A stretch of DNA of 64,000 bases from Methylocapsa sp. D3K7 (GTDB lineage: Bacteria; Pseudomonadota; Alphaproteobacteria; Rhizobiales; Beijerinckiaceae): positions 1,240,001-1,304,000 of the forward strand of contig NZ_CP123229.1 in NCBI RefSeq assembly GCF_029855125.1, given 5' to 3'. Position numbers and translations under genes: made by a program. This document shows positions 36,644 to 45,043 of this stretch, piece by piece (the stretch's first letter is position 1; each line of letters starts with the position of its first letter). The notes below the pieces were generated by a model. That model was not told where the DNA came from and did not search any database. It saw only the letters and a list, made by a program, of their open reading frames with translations.

Positions 36644-36823
36644 TCAACGGATGAACCATATCACGCTCACCCCCACGGCGATGGCTATGGCTGTACCGAG
36701 CGTGAGAATGGCGCCGCGCTGGAACCATTGCCGGCTTTCTCCCAATCGAAAGACAGCCGGTACGAGATAAAGAAGCAGCGCGACGAGAAACATCGCGCTC
36801 ATGAGCTTGTCGAGATCCGGCAT
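36644..36823 (-). CDS. Small two-helix membrane protein, unknown function
   Basis: 59 residues from MPDLDKLMSAMFLVALLLYL. Two hydrophobic helices (~8-22 and ~38-57) are separated by PAVFRLGESRQWFQRGA. Longer in-frame starts exist at 36838 and 36946 but add only polar residues. This layout looks like a conserved hypothetical of Hyphomicrobiales. No operon partner is apparent. Confidence 0.5.
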   Translation of the reverse strand: MPDLDKLMSAMFLVALLLYLVPAVFRLGESRQWFQRGAILTLGTAIAIAVGVSVIWFIR

Positions 36824-37000
36824 CGAATTCGATCGCATTGGTGTCTGACCCGCACTTTCCTGGAGATCGAAGTCATTGTGCGGAGCGTATCCGGCACAGT
36901 TCATGAAAAGTCTACGGATCATAGACCCCCTCACAAACGGCGTCACTCAGTGGAATGACATCCGTTATTCTTTGCCTTGATCGAGGCAAAAGCCGCGCGC

Positions 37001-37351
37001 TTAGAAAAAGTCACAATCTCCCCACCCGCTGGTGCAAGCATCTTTACCTTCACTGGAAAACCCGAGCCGCGATGATAAGTCCGCCAGCGTAACGGTTTGC
37101 GCGGCCCCGCCGGGGTCGACACGCCACCCGGAGGGCATTTCCCGCGCCAAGGCGGCCAGGAAATCAGCAAGAGCCACCGATTTTTGAGCCATGTGATCTA
37201 GGCTTTGCATTTGATGGAGGACATTCGCATCACACGCCGCCGCCTTTTGCACGAGAGGGCCGATGTGACTCTGAAGATTTTTCAAATACCCAGCAAGTTG
37301 CGCCAATTCATTCCCCGTGCGGCTCAGCACGTCGGCGATTGGAATGTCCAA
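37001..37351 (-). CDS. Small helical protein downstream of cheD, possibly CheT
   Basis: About 116 residues; the start is uncertain (TTG at 37351 or GTG at 37330; no in-frame ATG fits). The conserved-looking core is QMQSLDHMAQKSVALADFLA, then REMPSGWRVDPGGAAQTVTL and ADLSSRLG. It is downstream of the truncated cheD on the same strand. In Sinorhizobium meliloti the last che gene after cheD is cheT, a small protein reported to interact with CheR. Position supports that identity; I cannot confirm it from sequence. If correct, it is the surviving 3' end of a chemotaxis operon. Confidence 0.5.
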   Translation of the reverse strand: MDIPIADVLSRTGNELAQLAGYLKNLQSHIGPLVQKAAACDANVLHQMQSLDHMAQKSVALADFLAALAREMPSGWRVDPGGAAQTVTLADLSSRLGFSSEGKDACTSGWGDCDFF

Positions 37352-37533
37352 TGGCTTTGGGTTCGATTTGCACCTGTTAGATCGCCCGCTCACTGCCGGT
37401 TGTCCGCAGTATGCAAATTTCTTTTCATCGTGATTTTCCAAGTTGTGGCTGCAGCCGTTGCGAAATCTGCTTAAAAAACGCCGCTTATTCCAAACTAATA
37501 CAGACCACGCGATGAGCCCTAACGGGCGTACGG

Positions 37534-37893
37534 TTAGAAGAACTCGACGGAGCCAGAACCAACAGGATCGGGTGCCAAGGGCGCATGGCGCGGCGCGGGA
37601 ATTTGTTCGTTGCTGAGAAATACTTGGCGGGCACGGCCTGTCCCAGGCCAATATTGAATCCGGCGCCCTTGCTCCCCCCGCAGGCTGCCGCCGACCAACG
37701 CAATTCCTTCATGCCGCAAAAACCGTTCGGCGAAGGCCGCGTTCCGCCCGCCAATATCTGCGAAACCTTCCATGGTCCTCGCGCCTCCAAACAGTTTTGC
37801 CTCAAGCCGTTCGCGCCGCGCCCCCTGGCGCAGGAGACCGTTTACCAGAAGCTCCATTTGAAATTCGCCTTCACGTAATATGATTAAAATCAA
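37534..37893 (-). pseudogene. cheD: Truncated cheD (chemoreceptor glutamine deamidase), 3' half only
   Basis: The readable part [20 protein letters not shown], then [32 protein letters not shown] and [17 protein letters not shown] is the C-terminal half of CheD. The N-terminal half, which holds the catalytic Cys and His and the 'LGSCV' motif, is absent: homology stops at about 37882, where AT-rich unrelated sequence begins. The remnant therefore cannot deamidate receptors. The break is the left boundary of the ~17.9-kb mobile segment. The opposite boundary breaks cheS at 55780. Confidence 0.85.
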
Positions 37894-38034
37894 CTGTTTA
37901 ATATCGTTTCAGCGAACGCAAATCGGTTCCGGTAAGCGCTCGGTAAGCAGAAAGCGAAATTTCGAACGAGCGCCGCCGATTCTTCCGCTGTTTGCTTTCC
38001 GACGTCACAACTTCAAACGGAAAGGCAAAGGAAG

Positions 38035-38226
38035 ATGATTGCGCAATTTTACATCAAGGACGGGGTCGGATTTGCGACCAAGGAAGACGCGGCGCTCCTT
38101 GCGCGGCATGGTGATATCAGCCGTATCGAGCTGAAAATCGTCAGCAAGGAAGAGCTCGACCGACTCATGAACAATGGCGACGGTCATGTGGTTGGTTTGC
38201 GCCCCGCCGGTGCTTCACTTCATTGA
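38035..38226 (+). CDS. 63-residue hypothetical protein
   Basis: Starts MIAQFYIKDGVGFATKEDAA with AAAGGAAG directly upstream. It is a small acidic-basic mixed protein with no recognised domain. It is the first gene inside the mobile segment and is followed after 38 bases by another unknown gene on the same strand with a very similar leader (GGAAAGGCAAA). Confidence 0.5.
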   Translation: MIAQFYIKDGVGFATKEDAALLARHGDISRIELKIVSKEELDRLMNNGDGHVVGLRPAGASLH

Positions 38227-38264
38227 ACCGATGATCACTACCTCAAACTGGAAAGGCAAATGCA

Positions 38265-38702
38265 ATGGACCCCTGTGTGAAACTTGCTCGTGAATTTAAA
38301 CGCGCCGATCGGGCGCAAGCCCATATGGTTCCAACGGGAGACGCATACGATCAGCACTGCGCCGCCGCAGAGCGTGCCGCGTCTCGTCTCGTCCGAACCC
38401 CGCCGACAAGTCCACAAGGTGCTGCGAGACTTTTGGAGATGGCCCGGCGAAACTTGCTCGAATGGTTTGACGATGTGCCGGACGTTGGCGACGTGCCGGA
38501 GGTGCTTCAGAAGATGGGCCGTGAGTGGCACAATGGTAGAAGCTCGCCCGATGATCCTTCCGCGATCCGGCTGATAATCAAGTCCGCGGAAGACATGAAA
38601 AACACGCCAGGCGATATACCAGTAGCGGATTCTGCTCTTGACGAAGCCGCGTTGGCGCTGAGCAACGCGCTCTGGTTTATGACACGGCCGCGTCTGGTCT
38701 AG
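38265..38702 (+). CDS. 145-residue hypothetical protein
   Basis: Starts MDPCVKLAREFKRADRAQAH, with GGAAAGGCAAATGC upstream. Helical and charged, with an acidic segment (LLEWFDDVPDVGDVPEVLQK) and a C-terminal ALDEAALALSNALWFMTR. No known domain; probably phage or island cargo. A strong hairpin terminator follows 20 bases after the stop. Confidence 0.5.
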   Translation: MDPCVKLAREFKRADRAQAHMVPTGDAYDQHCAAAERAASRLVRTPPTSPQGAARLLEMARRNLLEWFDDVPDVGDVPEVLQKMGREWHNGRSSPDDPSAIRLIIKSAEDMKNTPGDIPVADSALDEAALALSNALWFMTRPRLV

Positions 38703-38721
38703 GCGATCGATGAGACTTCGA

Positions 38722-38745
38722 CCCTCCCGGTCACGGCCGGGAGGG
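38722..38745 (+). terminator. Hairpin terminator
   Basis: CCCTCCCGG (38722-38730), loop TCACGG, CCGGGAGGG (38737-38745): a perfect 9-base stem ending the two-gene unit before it. Confidence 0.65.
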
Positions 38746-39127
38746 AGACACCGTGCCGCGCGACCGTGGGCACCCGGCCCTTCCCCCCCCGCCCTCCGAC
38801 TCAGCCAATCGCCGCCGGCCTCAGTCAGAAATTCTGAATTTTTGAATTTCCTTCAGGCTCTTCGCGCGGCAACCTTTACTTTCCCCAAAAAATATGATAC
38901 TCGAGTTGCTGCTTTCGAAATTGGCGGCGCTCATGGCGCAACACTTGGCACTCGCCAGCCAAAGTATCGACGGCCGACGCTGCGCAGCGTTTGCCGCCCG
39001 ATGATTACCTCAGGCGTTATGCGAGCTCGCCACTCGTGAAGTCGTATGAAGGCAGACGCCGGGCTCGCCACCGGAGGGCGTAAACGAATCTCGCCACTTC
39101 GATAACCGATGTTCCCGTGCTCCGCCG
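38746..39127. other. Intergenic region in the mobile segment
   Basis: About 380 bases with no supported gene. A poly-C run (~38787) and a CTTTACTTTCCCCAAAAAAT stretch near 38874 are visible. It probably lost genes during decay of the element. Confidence 0.35.
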
Positions 39128-39406
39128 ATGCGCGTCTATTATCCAATCACAGACCGGCAATTGCTTGAGGCTTTCGCACGCGCCGTGCTCGGCCCCGATG
39201 AGCATTACTATGTGTTCTTACCTCGGCTAACGCTCGACAAGGACTTGCCACCGCTACGGTTTCCTGTCGGCACGCTGCTTGAAGACGCTTGGCGGCTCAC
39301 CGTAAAAAACGTCATCGCGCGCATTCGCGCTGGGTGTGTGTCTAAAATACATAGATACCGGCCGCTCGACCCTTCGGCTCCTAGCAGTGCCGACACGATT
39401 CATTAA
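39128..39406 (+). CDS. 92-residue hypothetical protein
   Basis: Reads MRVYYPITDRQLLEAFARAV, then LGPDEHYYVFLPRLTLDKDL. No domain recognised. No ribosome-binding site is evident before this ATG, so it may be the tail of a larger, truncated gene. It directly precedes the phage virion-type genes (11 bases). Confidence 0.4.
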   Translation: MRVYYPITDRQLLEAFARAVLGPDEHYYVFLPRLTLDKDLPPLRFPVGTLLEDAWRLTVKNVIARIRAGCVSKIHRYRPLDPSAPSSADTIH

Positions 39407-39417
39407 AGGAGACGGCC

Positions 39418-41010
39418 GTGGTCGCGATAATCGAAAACCCCGCGTATAATGGCGGCCTGCAAAACCCGAACGGGCAGAGCATCGGCGAAGCGCTGAACGG
39501 CATCGCTGGTGCGTTCATGAACAGCGGGCAGCAACAATTGCGCGCGGCTGCTCTTCAGGAAGCCCAGCAAAAGGCGGCTGAATATCAGCAAAAGCAAGCC
39601 GCTCAGAGTACCATTGCCGATGCGTTCACGCATCTGCAGGATCAGAGCCAAGACTACGAGCAAGACGCACCGGACTACGCAACGCCGCAGCCTCGCACGT
39701 TCTCGCTCAGCGATCCGGAGGCGTTCAACCGTGCCGCGATCGCCCTCGGCAACCCGGCCGAGATCGGCAAGGCGTTGCAGTTGAGCTCGGCCATCACGGG
39801 CGGCAAAAGCGATCCAATGGTTTACGCCGGCGCCGTGCCGGGTGGTGGCGAGGCACAGACGTTCGAGGGTCAACAGGACGTAAACAATCTCGTGATCAAG
39901 AAGAGCGCGGCCGATGCGCAATCGAGCGCGGCGCAGAAACCTTACGTCTATAATGATCCGATCACAGGCGCCCCGCACGTGACCAACGAGGCGATTGCCG
40001 CCACCGGGCAGCTGCCAGCTGGTGGCTTGCCGCAGCAATCGACCGATCAGCAAAAGGCTTCGCAGCTCAACCGCCTCGTGTTCAATCCGGCCCCCGGCGC
40101 TTCGGATATGACCGACAGCCAGCAACAAGTGCTCGGGCTGGACAAACAGACGCCCCGGCCTGCTACAGCGGCCGAGAAGGCGCAATATGGCGTCACGGCC
40201 AGCACGCCGCTCTACATCGATGAGAAAGGCGCGCCGCATATCCTTTCGCCCGCTGGCACAACGATCAATGTCGGTGGCGCCGACTCGGCCGCGCAAACCG
40301 AGGCCAAGGCAGAGGCGCAGAAATCGGGCGAAGCCGCCGGCGATCGTGCAAACACGATGTTGAAAGCTGCGGCTGCCGCACCAGAGAACATTGCGCGGTA
40401 TCAGGCGCTCCGGGATGTGCTCGCGCATTCGAACACCGGACCCGGAACCGAGCTCAAAGGCACCGTTGTCGGTTGGGCGAACAGTCTCGGCGTGCCGCCT
40501 TCGATCATTGAAGGGCTTGGGCTCAACCCGAACCAGGCGATGAACAACGACGTCGCGCAAAAGATTTCAAACAAAATGGTGGCCGAGTCGATTGGCGCTC
40601 GCAATGGTGGTTTTCCGGCGACAGGCTTCAATGTGGCCGAACGGCAGTTCATCGAAAAGATGTATCCCAACATTCAAAGCCAGCCCGGCGCCAATCTCGC
40701 GAACAGCGACATGCTGATCGCCCAAGAGCAACAAAAACAGGACATGGCCGACGAGTTCGGCGCCTATCGCCTCGCGCAGCGCCAGGCCGGGAAAGCACCG
40801 TCGTTCAGCGACTTCGAAGATCAGTATCGTGCCGCGCACAAGAACGACAATATTTTTCAGCCGATCATCGACAATTTCAATGCCGGCAAATATGGGCCGA
40901 TCGGCGCCGGTGCTCCGGTGCTTAACCCGGTGGCGGCCGGTCAAGCCCAACAGCCGGCGCAAGGCGCTCCAATTCTCCGCTACGTTCCCGGCCAGGGATT
41001 TCAGCCATGA
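39418..41010 (+). CDS. Phage virion-type protein, possible ejection/internal virion protein
   Basis: 530 residues from a GTG with AAAGGAG nine bases upstream. Composition is Ala/Gln-rich with coiled-coil segments (LRAAALQEAQQKAAEYQQKQ) and a more conserved-looking C-terminal region (NNDVAQKISNKMVAESIGAR, FNVAERQFIEKMYPNIQSQP, APSFSDFEDQYRAAHKN). Its size, composition and placement before a second large Ala/Gly-rich gene resemble internal or ejection proteins of podovirus-like phages. No enzymatic motif is present. It overlaps the next gene by ATGA. Confidence 0.55.
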   Translation: MVAIIENPAYNGGLQNPNGQSIGEALNGIAGAFMNSGQQQLRAAALQEAQQKAAEYQQKQAAQSTIADAFTHLQDQSQDYEQDAPDYATPQPRTFSLSDPEAFNRAAIALGNPAEIGKALQLSSAITGGKSDPMVYAGAVPGGGEAQTFEGQQDVNNLVIKKSAADAQSSAAQKPYVYNDPITGAPHVTNEAIAATGQLPAGGLPQQSTDQQKASQLNRLVFNPAPGASDMTDSQQQVLGLDKQTPRPATAAEKAQYGVTASTPLYIDEKGAPHILSPAGTTINVGGADSAAQTEAKAEAQKSGEAAGDRANTMLKAAAAAPENIARYQALRDVLAHSNTGPGTELKGTVVGWANSLGVPPSIIEGLGLNPNQAMNNDVAQKISNKMVAESIGARNGGFPATGFNVAERQFIEKMYPNIQSQPGANLANSDMLIAQEQQKQDMADEFGAYRLAQRQAGKAPSFSDFEDQYRAAHKNDNIFQPIIDNFNAGKYGPIGAGAPVLNPVAAGQAQQPAQGAPILRYVPGQGFQP

Positions 41011-43244
41011 GCCAAACAATCAACATCGATGGCGTTGGCCCGGTCGAGTTTCCCGACGGCATGTCGCAAGCCGACATGGCGCATGCGATCGAAACCGAGC
41101 TGATGCCAGGACTGAAGTCCGGCGGGCTGAAATTGGGCGGCGCCTCGCAATCCCCGCAATCGCCCACTGCACCGCCCGCCGATCAGGCGTTGAGCTACGG
41201 CGATCGATGGGAGCAAGCGAAGGACATTGCGGGCGCCCTCAACACCGGGGTCCGCGCACTCGCCAACGGCATCACCTTCGGTAATGCTGACAGGATTGCC
41301 GCCGGCGCCGGTGCAGCAACAGGCGTTGGCGGCACGCAAGGCGACTACGCCGGCAATCTCGAAGCGGAACGCGCGAAGACCGCGCAGTTTCAGCAAGAGC
41401 ACCCGATCGGCAGCACCGCTTTGAACACGGCTGGCAATGCGCTCGGCGCGGCGGCACTGCCATTTGGCGCGGCCACCGAAGGCGCATCGGCACTTTTGGG
41501 CAATCTTGGGTTTAGCAACTTGTTCGGTAGGGCGGCTACGGCCGTCGGCGCGAATGCTCTTGTCGGCGGTGGCGTTGGCGGCGTTCAGGGCGCCAGCAAC
41601 AGCCCGGACTGGACAGACATCGGCCGGACCGCGAAAGATACCGCGGAGGGCATGGGGCTGGGCGCCGTCACTGGCGGCGCGGTGCCGGTGGCCGGTGCCG
41701 GCTTCAATGCGGTTCGCAATTTCTTCGCCAATCCGGAAGGGGCGATCGTTGCCCGCGCGCTGCAAGGCGTTGACGATGCAACACTCGCACGCGCTCAAGC
41801 GCTTATGGAAGACGCGCAGAGGCGTGGAATCACGCTGACTTCCGCAGAGGCGGTCCAACAGGCATCAAACGGCGCTTCGGGCCTTGGCCGGCTGCAACGA
41901 TTGACGGAAGGAACGACCGGCGGCAGCGCGGTGCTTTCGCCGATCATGGCCAACCGGCCAGGGCAGATGCAAAGCGCCGTCAGCAACGAATTGAATAGCA
42001 TCGCACCGCCGGTCGAGCGACCTTACGATGTGGCGCCGGCGGTTCAAAAAATCGGGGAACAGGCGATGCAAGCCGCAGAGGCTATGCGCGGGCGCGCGAC
42101 GGCTCCTTACTATCAAGCGGCGAAAAGCGAGACGATCAATCCGAACGCGGTCCGCGCGGTGGCCGATTCGATGGACCAAGCGGCATCTGCCGATCAGACT
42201 GGGATTCTCTCCCGGCCGGTCAATGCGGCGCGCGACCTACTGGTTGCAACGCCAGGCGCCCCGGCCATTCCCGCCACAAGGACGCCCGTAGAGCTTCCGA
42301 ACGGCACGATCTATAAGACCACCGCAGCGCAACCGGCGACGCCCGACACTCTATCGAACGACATTGCGAATCTGGACCGCGCGAGAAAATATCTCCGCGA
42401 CAAAATCGATCTGCCGCCCTTCGCCGCCGACGCCATTCCGAAGGAGGAAGGCAAAGTGGTCGGCGGCCTAATCGGCGAACTGCGCGACCGTATGGAACGC
42501 AATTCGAATAATTTTGCGCAAGGCCGGCAGGAATTCGAGCGCATCTCGAACAACATTGTCGAGCCGTTCTCGAATAGCCCAACGGGGCAGCTCGCCACGG
42601 CCTCAACGCCTGAGGCGCAGCGCGCCATTTTGTTTCCGGAAACGCCGCTGCCGGGCTCAGAAAACGGGATTGGGAACGCAATAGCCTCAATCATGGCGCG
42701 CAACCCTGATCTTGCAAAATCGGTCGTGCGGCAGGAAGCGGAGCGCGCAGCGAACAGCACCGTCAACGGACTAACCTCAACCGGAAGCCCGGATCAATGG
42801 GGCGGCGCAAAATTCGTAGAATCATTCCGCGACAATCCGCAGTACGCGAAGAATTTTGACACGGTGCTGACGCGGTCCGGTGGCGATGCCGGCGGCTTCA
42901 ATGGGCTGCTCGACGCTCTGCAAGCGACCGGCAAACGTCAGGGACCGGGCTCATTGACCGCACAAAACACGCTCGACCTCAAGGAAATGGCCGCGCCCAG
43001 CGGTTTTGGTGCGATGGGGGAAGCGATCACGAACCCGTTAAGCATCCTGTCACATGTGCGCGATGCGGTGACGCGCGCGCGGCTCGAAAACCGGTCCGGC
43101 GCGATCGCCAATGCGATGGTCGATAACCCCGCCGATGCGATCGATTGGCTTCGTGCGGCACGAGATCGTGCCGAGCCGGTGCAAGTGCCGGCGGCGCTCA
43201 GCCCGATCGCGGCGCTCTTTGCCGCTCAGTACGGGGCGCATTGA
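41007..43244 (+). CDS. Large phage protein, possible ejection or structural protein
   Basis: 745 residues. The N-terminus has VEFPDGMSQADMAHAIETEL, a short motif common at the start of phage internal/ejection proteins. A long Gly/Ala-rich region with hydrophobic stretches (~100-200) is followed by helical, polar sequence to the end. It starts by ATGA overlap with the previous gene and ends in a TGATG overlap with the next, so the genes are translated as a block. No lysozyme or transglycosylase residues were recognised. Terminase-large, portal, capsid and tail genes are missing nearby, so the prophage is only a remnant. Confidence 0.55.
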   Translation: MSQTINIDGVGPVEFPDGMSQADMAHAIETELMPGLKSGGLKLGGASQSPQSPTAPPADQALSYGDRWEQAKDIAGALNTGVRALANGITFGNADRIAAGAGAATGVGGTQGDYAGNLEAERAKTAQFQQEHPIGSTALNTAGNALGAAALPFGAATEGASALLGNLGFSNLFGRAATAVGANALVGGGVGGVQGASNSPDWTDIGRTAKDTAEGMGLGAVTGGAVPVAGAGFNAVRNFFANPEGAIVARALQGVDDATLARAQALMEDAQRRGITLTSAEAVQQASNGASGLGRLQRLTEGTTGGSAVLSPIMANRPGQMQSAVSNELNSIAPPVERPYDVAPAVQKIGEQAMQAAEAMRGRATAPYYQAAKSETINPNAVRAVADSMDQAASADQTGILSRPVNAARDLLVATPGAPAIPATRTPVELPNGTIYKTTAAQPATPDTLSNDIANLDRARKYLRDKIDLPPFAADAIPKEEGKVVGGLIGELRDRMERNSNNFAQGRQEFERISNNIVEPFSNSPTGQLATASTPEAQRAILFPETPLPGSENGIGNAIASIMARNPDLAKSVVRQEAERAANSTVNGLTSTGSPDQWGGAKFVESFRDNPQYAKNFDTVLTRSGGDAGGFNGLLDALQATGKRQGPGSLTAQNTLDLKEMAAPSGFGAMGEAITNPLSILSHVRDAVTRARLENRSGAIANAMVDNPADAIDWLRAARDRAEPVQVPAALSPIAALFAAQYGAH

Positions 43245-43627
43245 TGGTTGACACGATTTTCCTCCGTTTGAGTGATAAGTTCGCGCTCGGCGCCGATGAT
43301 CTGCAATGGATTTTGTACCGTTCGCGGCGCGAAGAGCCGTCGCCGCTGGACGCGCCTCTAAAGTTTGGCAGAGGGAGCGAATGGTTGCCGGTCTCTTTCG
43401 TCCGGTCCGGTAAGGATATCCTGCTCCGCTGTATGCGGGAGAAAGGCTGCAAACCTTGCGATGAGGCGAAAGTCGCTCTCGCCATGCTGCCGTACACATT
43501 CGACGCCTGGAAAGCGGCGGGAGCAGGTCCAAATCGCCCGACGACAAGGGCCTTCAGGCCGGCCTCGCCCCTTCCGGAGCTGGCGGACGCTACATTACGA
43601 GGGCCAACAGCCGATGAAGGATTTTGA
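43244..43627 (+). CDS. 127-residue phage-associated hypothetical protein
   Basis: Starts at the ATG in TGATG, one base overlapping the previous stop: MVDTIFLRLSDKFALGADDL, then QWILYRSRR. A short Cys-containing segment (MREKGCKPCDEAKVAL) is present. A reading frame longer at the 5' end exists inside the preceding gene, but the coupled start is preferred. Its 3' end overlaps the start of the next gene by 14 bases. Unknown function. Confidence 0.55.
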   Translation: MVDTIFLRLSDKFALGADDLQWILYRSRREEPSPLDAPLKFGRGSEWLPVSFVRSGKDILLRCMREKGCKPCDEAKVALAMLPYTFDAWKAAGAGPNRPTTRAFRPASPLPELADATLRGPTADEGF

Positions 43628-43823
43628 GGCACTTAGAGGCGGCGAATGCCGATGGCCGACGGCAGAAGGATTATTCTGTGCCGCGGGGACTTCTCCGGGG
43701 CGGCCATATTGCGCGGAACACGCCTTGGTGGCGCGGAGACCGAACACTAACGCGGTGCGGCAGGCCCCGCCACCCATGACTCGGGCCATGCGGCACGCCG
43801 CTGCCTACAGGGCCAACCGCTGA
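43614..43823 (+). CDS. Small GcrA C-terminal-domain-like protein (first of two)
   Basis: 69 residues: MKDFEALRGGECRWPTAEGL, then FCAAGTSPGRPYCAEHALVA. The ordered set CRWP - FC - PYC - H matches the C-terminal segment of GcrA (compare CRWPMGDP - YCG - PYCSCHAG in the gcrA of this window). The N-terminal helix-turn-helix is absent. In Caulobacter GcrA this C-terminal part binds sigma-70 domain 2. A phage-borne protein with that part alone could bind sigma-70 or compete with host GcrA; this is inference. It overlaps the preceding gene by 14 bases and is 6 bases from the second copy. Confidence 0.7.
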   Translation: MKDFEALRGGECRWPTAEGLFCAAGTSPGRPYCAEHALVARRPNTNAVRQAPPPMTRAMRHAAAYRANR

Positions 43824-43829
43824 GGCTTC

Positions 43830-44093
43830 ATGCTAGCATTTGAAGAATTGAGCCACGATGCGTGCCGCTGGCCGATCGCTGATTGTGGCATCGGCGGCGA
43901 GAAAGGTCAGTTCCTTTTCTGTGGCGATGCGATCGCGGAGCGCTACATCGCACCAGGCGTGCCTTGCCCATATTGCACAACACACGCTGGCATGGCCTAT
44001 GAACCTTCGCGACCGGCCAAGCGCACGATCGCGAAAAGCGAGGCGGCGGAAGAGCGACGGCTGGAGCTGATATTGATCGCGGCGGCTGCTTGA
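43830..44093 (+). CDS. Small GcrA C-terminal-domain-like protein (second of two)
   Basis: 87 residues: MLAFEELSHDACRWPIADCG, then LFCGDAIAERYI, PCPYCTTHAGMAYEPSRPAK. The CRWP - FCG - PYC..HAG.AY pattern is closer to chromosomal GcrA than that of the first copy. A basic/acidic helical tail follows (KRTIAKSEAAEERRLELILI). As in the first copy, there is no DNA-binding domain. It is the last gene of the phage block. Full-length GcrA-like genes are known in alphaproteobacterial phages, but this reduced form is unusual to me. Confidence 0.75.
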   Translation: MLAFEELSHDACRWPIADCGIGGEKGQFLFCGDAIAERYIAPGVPCPYCTTHAGMAYEPSRPAKRTIAKSEAAEERRLELILIAAAA

Positions 44094-44222
44094 GGCGGTG
44101 GTTCGATCGCGCAATAGATGGCTCATAAACACCACCGGGTAATGCGGCCGCCCTCCGCACGCCTGCATGCGCACAAATCAGCGCGGCAGGAGCTTACTGC
44201 AATTGCAGCGGCCGCCCTTATC

Positions 44223-44561
44223 CTACTTGACCTGTTCCAAATGGGTTAGCGCAGCTTCGGCGTGAGTGGTAGCCATCTGGGCATTGCCCTTTTTGCCTTC
44301 ATCGATTGCTTGTTTCAGATGTGTGATTCCTTCTTCGGTGTGCGCATTAGCCTTGGCCTTTTCGCCCGCTTCCGCGTGGGTGAGCGCGGCTTCGGCGTGA
44401 GTGGTTAAGACATCGGCATGTCCTTGCTTGCCATGGTCAATGGCCTGCTTGGTGTGTGTGATGGCCTCAGCGATGTGATCTTCTTCAGCCAGTGAAATTT
44501 GAGGGATGAAAAACAGAGCGAGGGCAAGGCCCAACATAGCGACGAAGAATCTACGAGACAT
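44223..44561 (-). CDS. smbP: SmbP-like small metal-binding periplasmic protein
   Basis: 112 residues from MSRRFFVAMLGLALALFFIP, with CGGAGGATTCG upstream. A cleavable signal ends near SLAEED. The mature part consists of repeated helices with regularly spaced His: HIAEAITHTKQAIDHGKQGH, TTHAEAALTHAEAGEKAKAN, HTEEGITHLKQAIDEGKKGN, TTHAEAALTHLEQVK. This is the pattern of SmbP, the copper-binding four-helix protein of Nitrosomonas europaea. It may buffer copper in the periplasm, which would suit an organism with copper-dependent methane oxidation. The longer frame to 44654 is not needed. It sits inside the mobile segment. Confidence 0.82.
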   Translation of the reverse strand: MSRRFFVAMLGLALALFFIPQISLAEEDHIAEAITHTKQAIDHGKQGHADVLTTHAEAALTHAEAGEKAKANAHTEEGITHLKQAIDEGKKGNAQMATTHAEAALTHLEQVK

Positions 44562-45043
44562 AGACGAATCCTCCGGCTGCCTTATTGCTTCTTGACAGCC
44601 TCGCCTTTTCGCACGGTGAGGCTGATGGTAGCGAACCGTCCCAAGCGGCGGCACTTATTGGTAGGGCCAAGCACCATCACGTGCCTGATACCCCGCTTAG
44701 AAACGCTTCCCGACCCCTAATGTTCCGATGCGTCGCCCGCGACACAATTCAAACTGTGCATCTGAGCCGGTTGCGCAGCGTCGGTATCTCGATCGAGCCT
44801 GGTGCAAAGCATCGACAATGACTTCCCGGCCGCACTGGCACGTGACGTCGAGAGACGGAGCGCCAAGGCCAGTCCGTTCGCGGCGAGGAAACAAGAGCAA
44901 ACTCGAATCGAAAACATGTGACAAGGCGCCGTGCCGGAGCGCGCAGCTACTCTACAGGCTGCCCTGCTGGATATGCCGTATGCGGTGGCGCAACAAAATC
45001 ACGCCACCACATTTAGCTTCGACACCTGAAGACCCCGGCAGGC
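44562..45043. other. Intergenic region between smbP and the Gly/Tyr-rich gene
   Basis: About 480 bases without a supported gene. The smbP promoter should lie near 44562-44700. A plus-strand frame through 44728-45399 is antisense to the Gly/Tyr-rich gene and is rejected. Confidence 0.4.
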
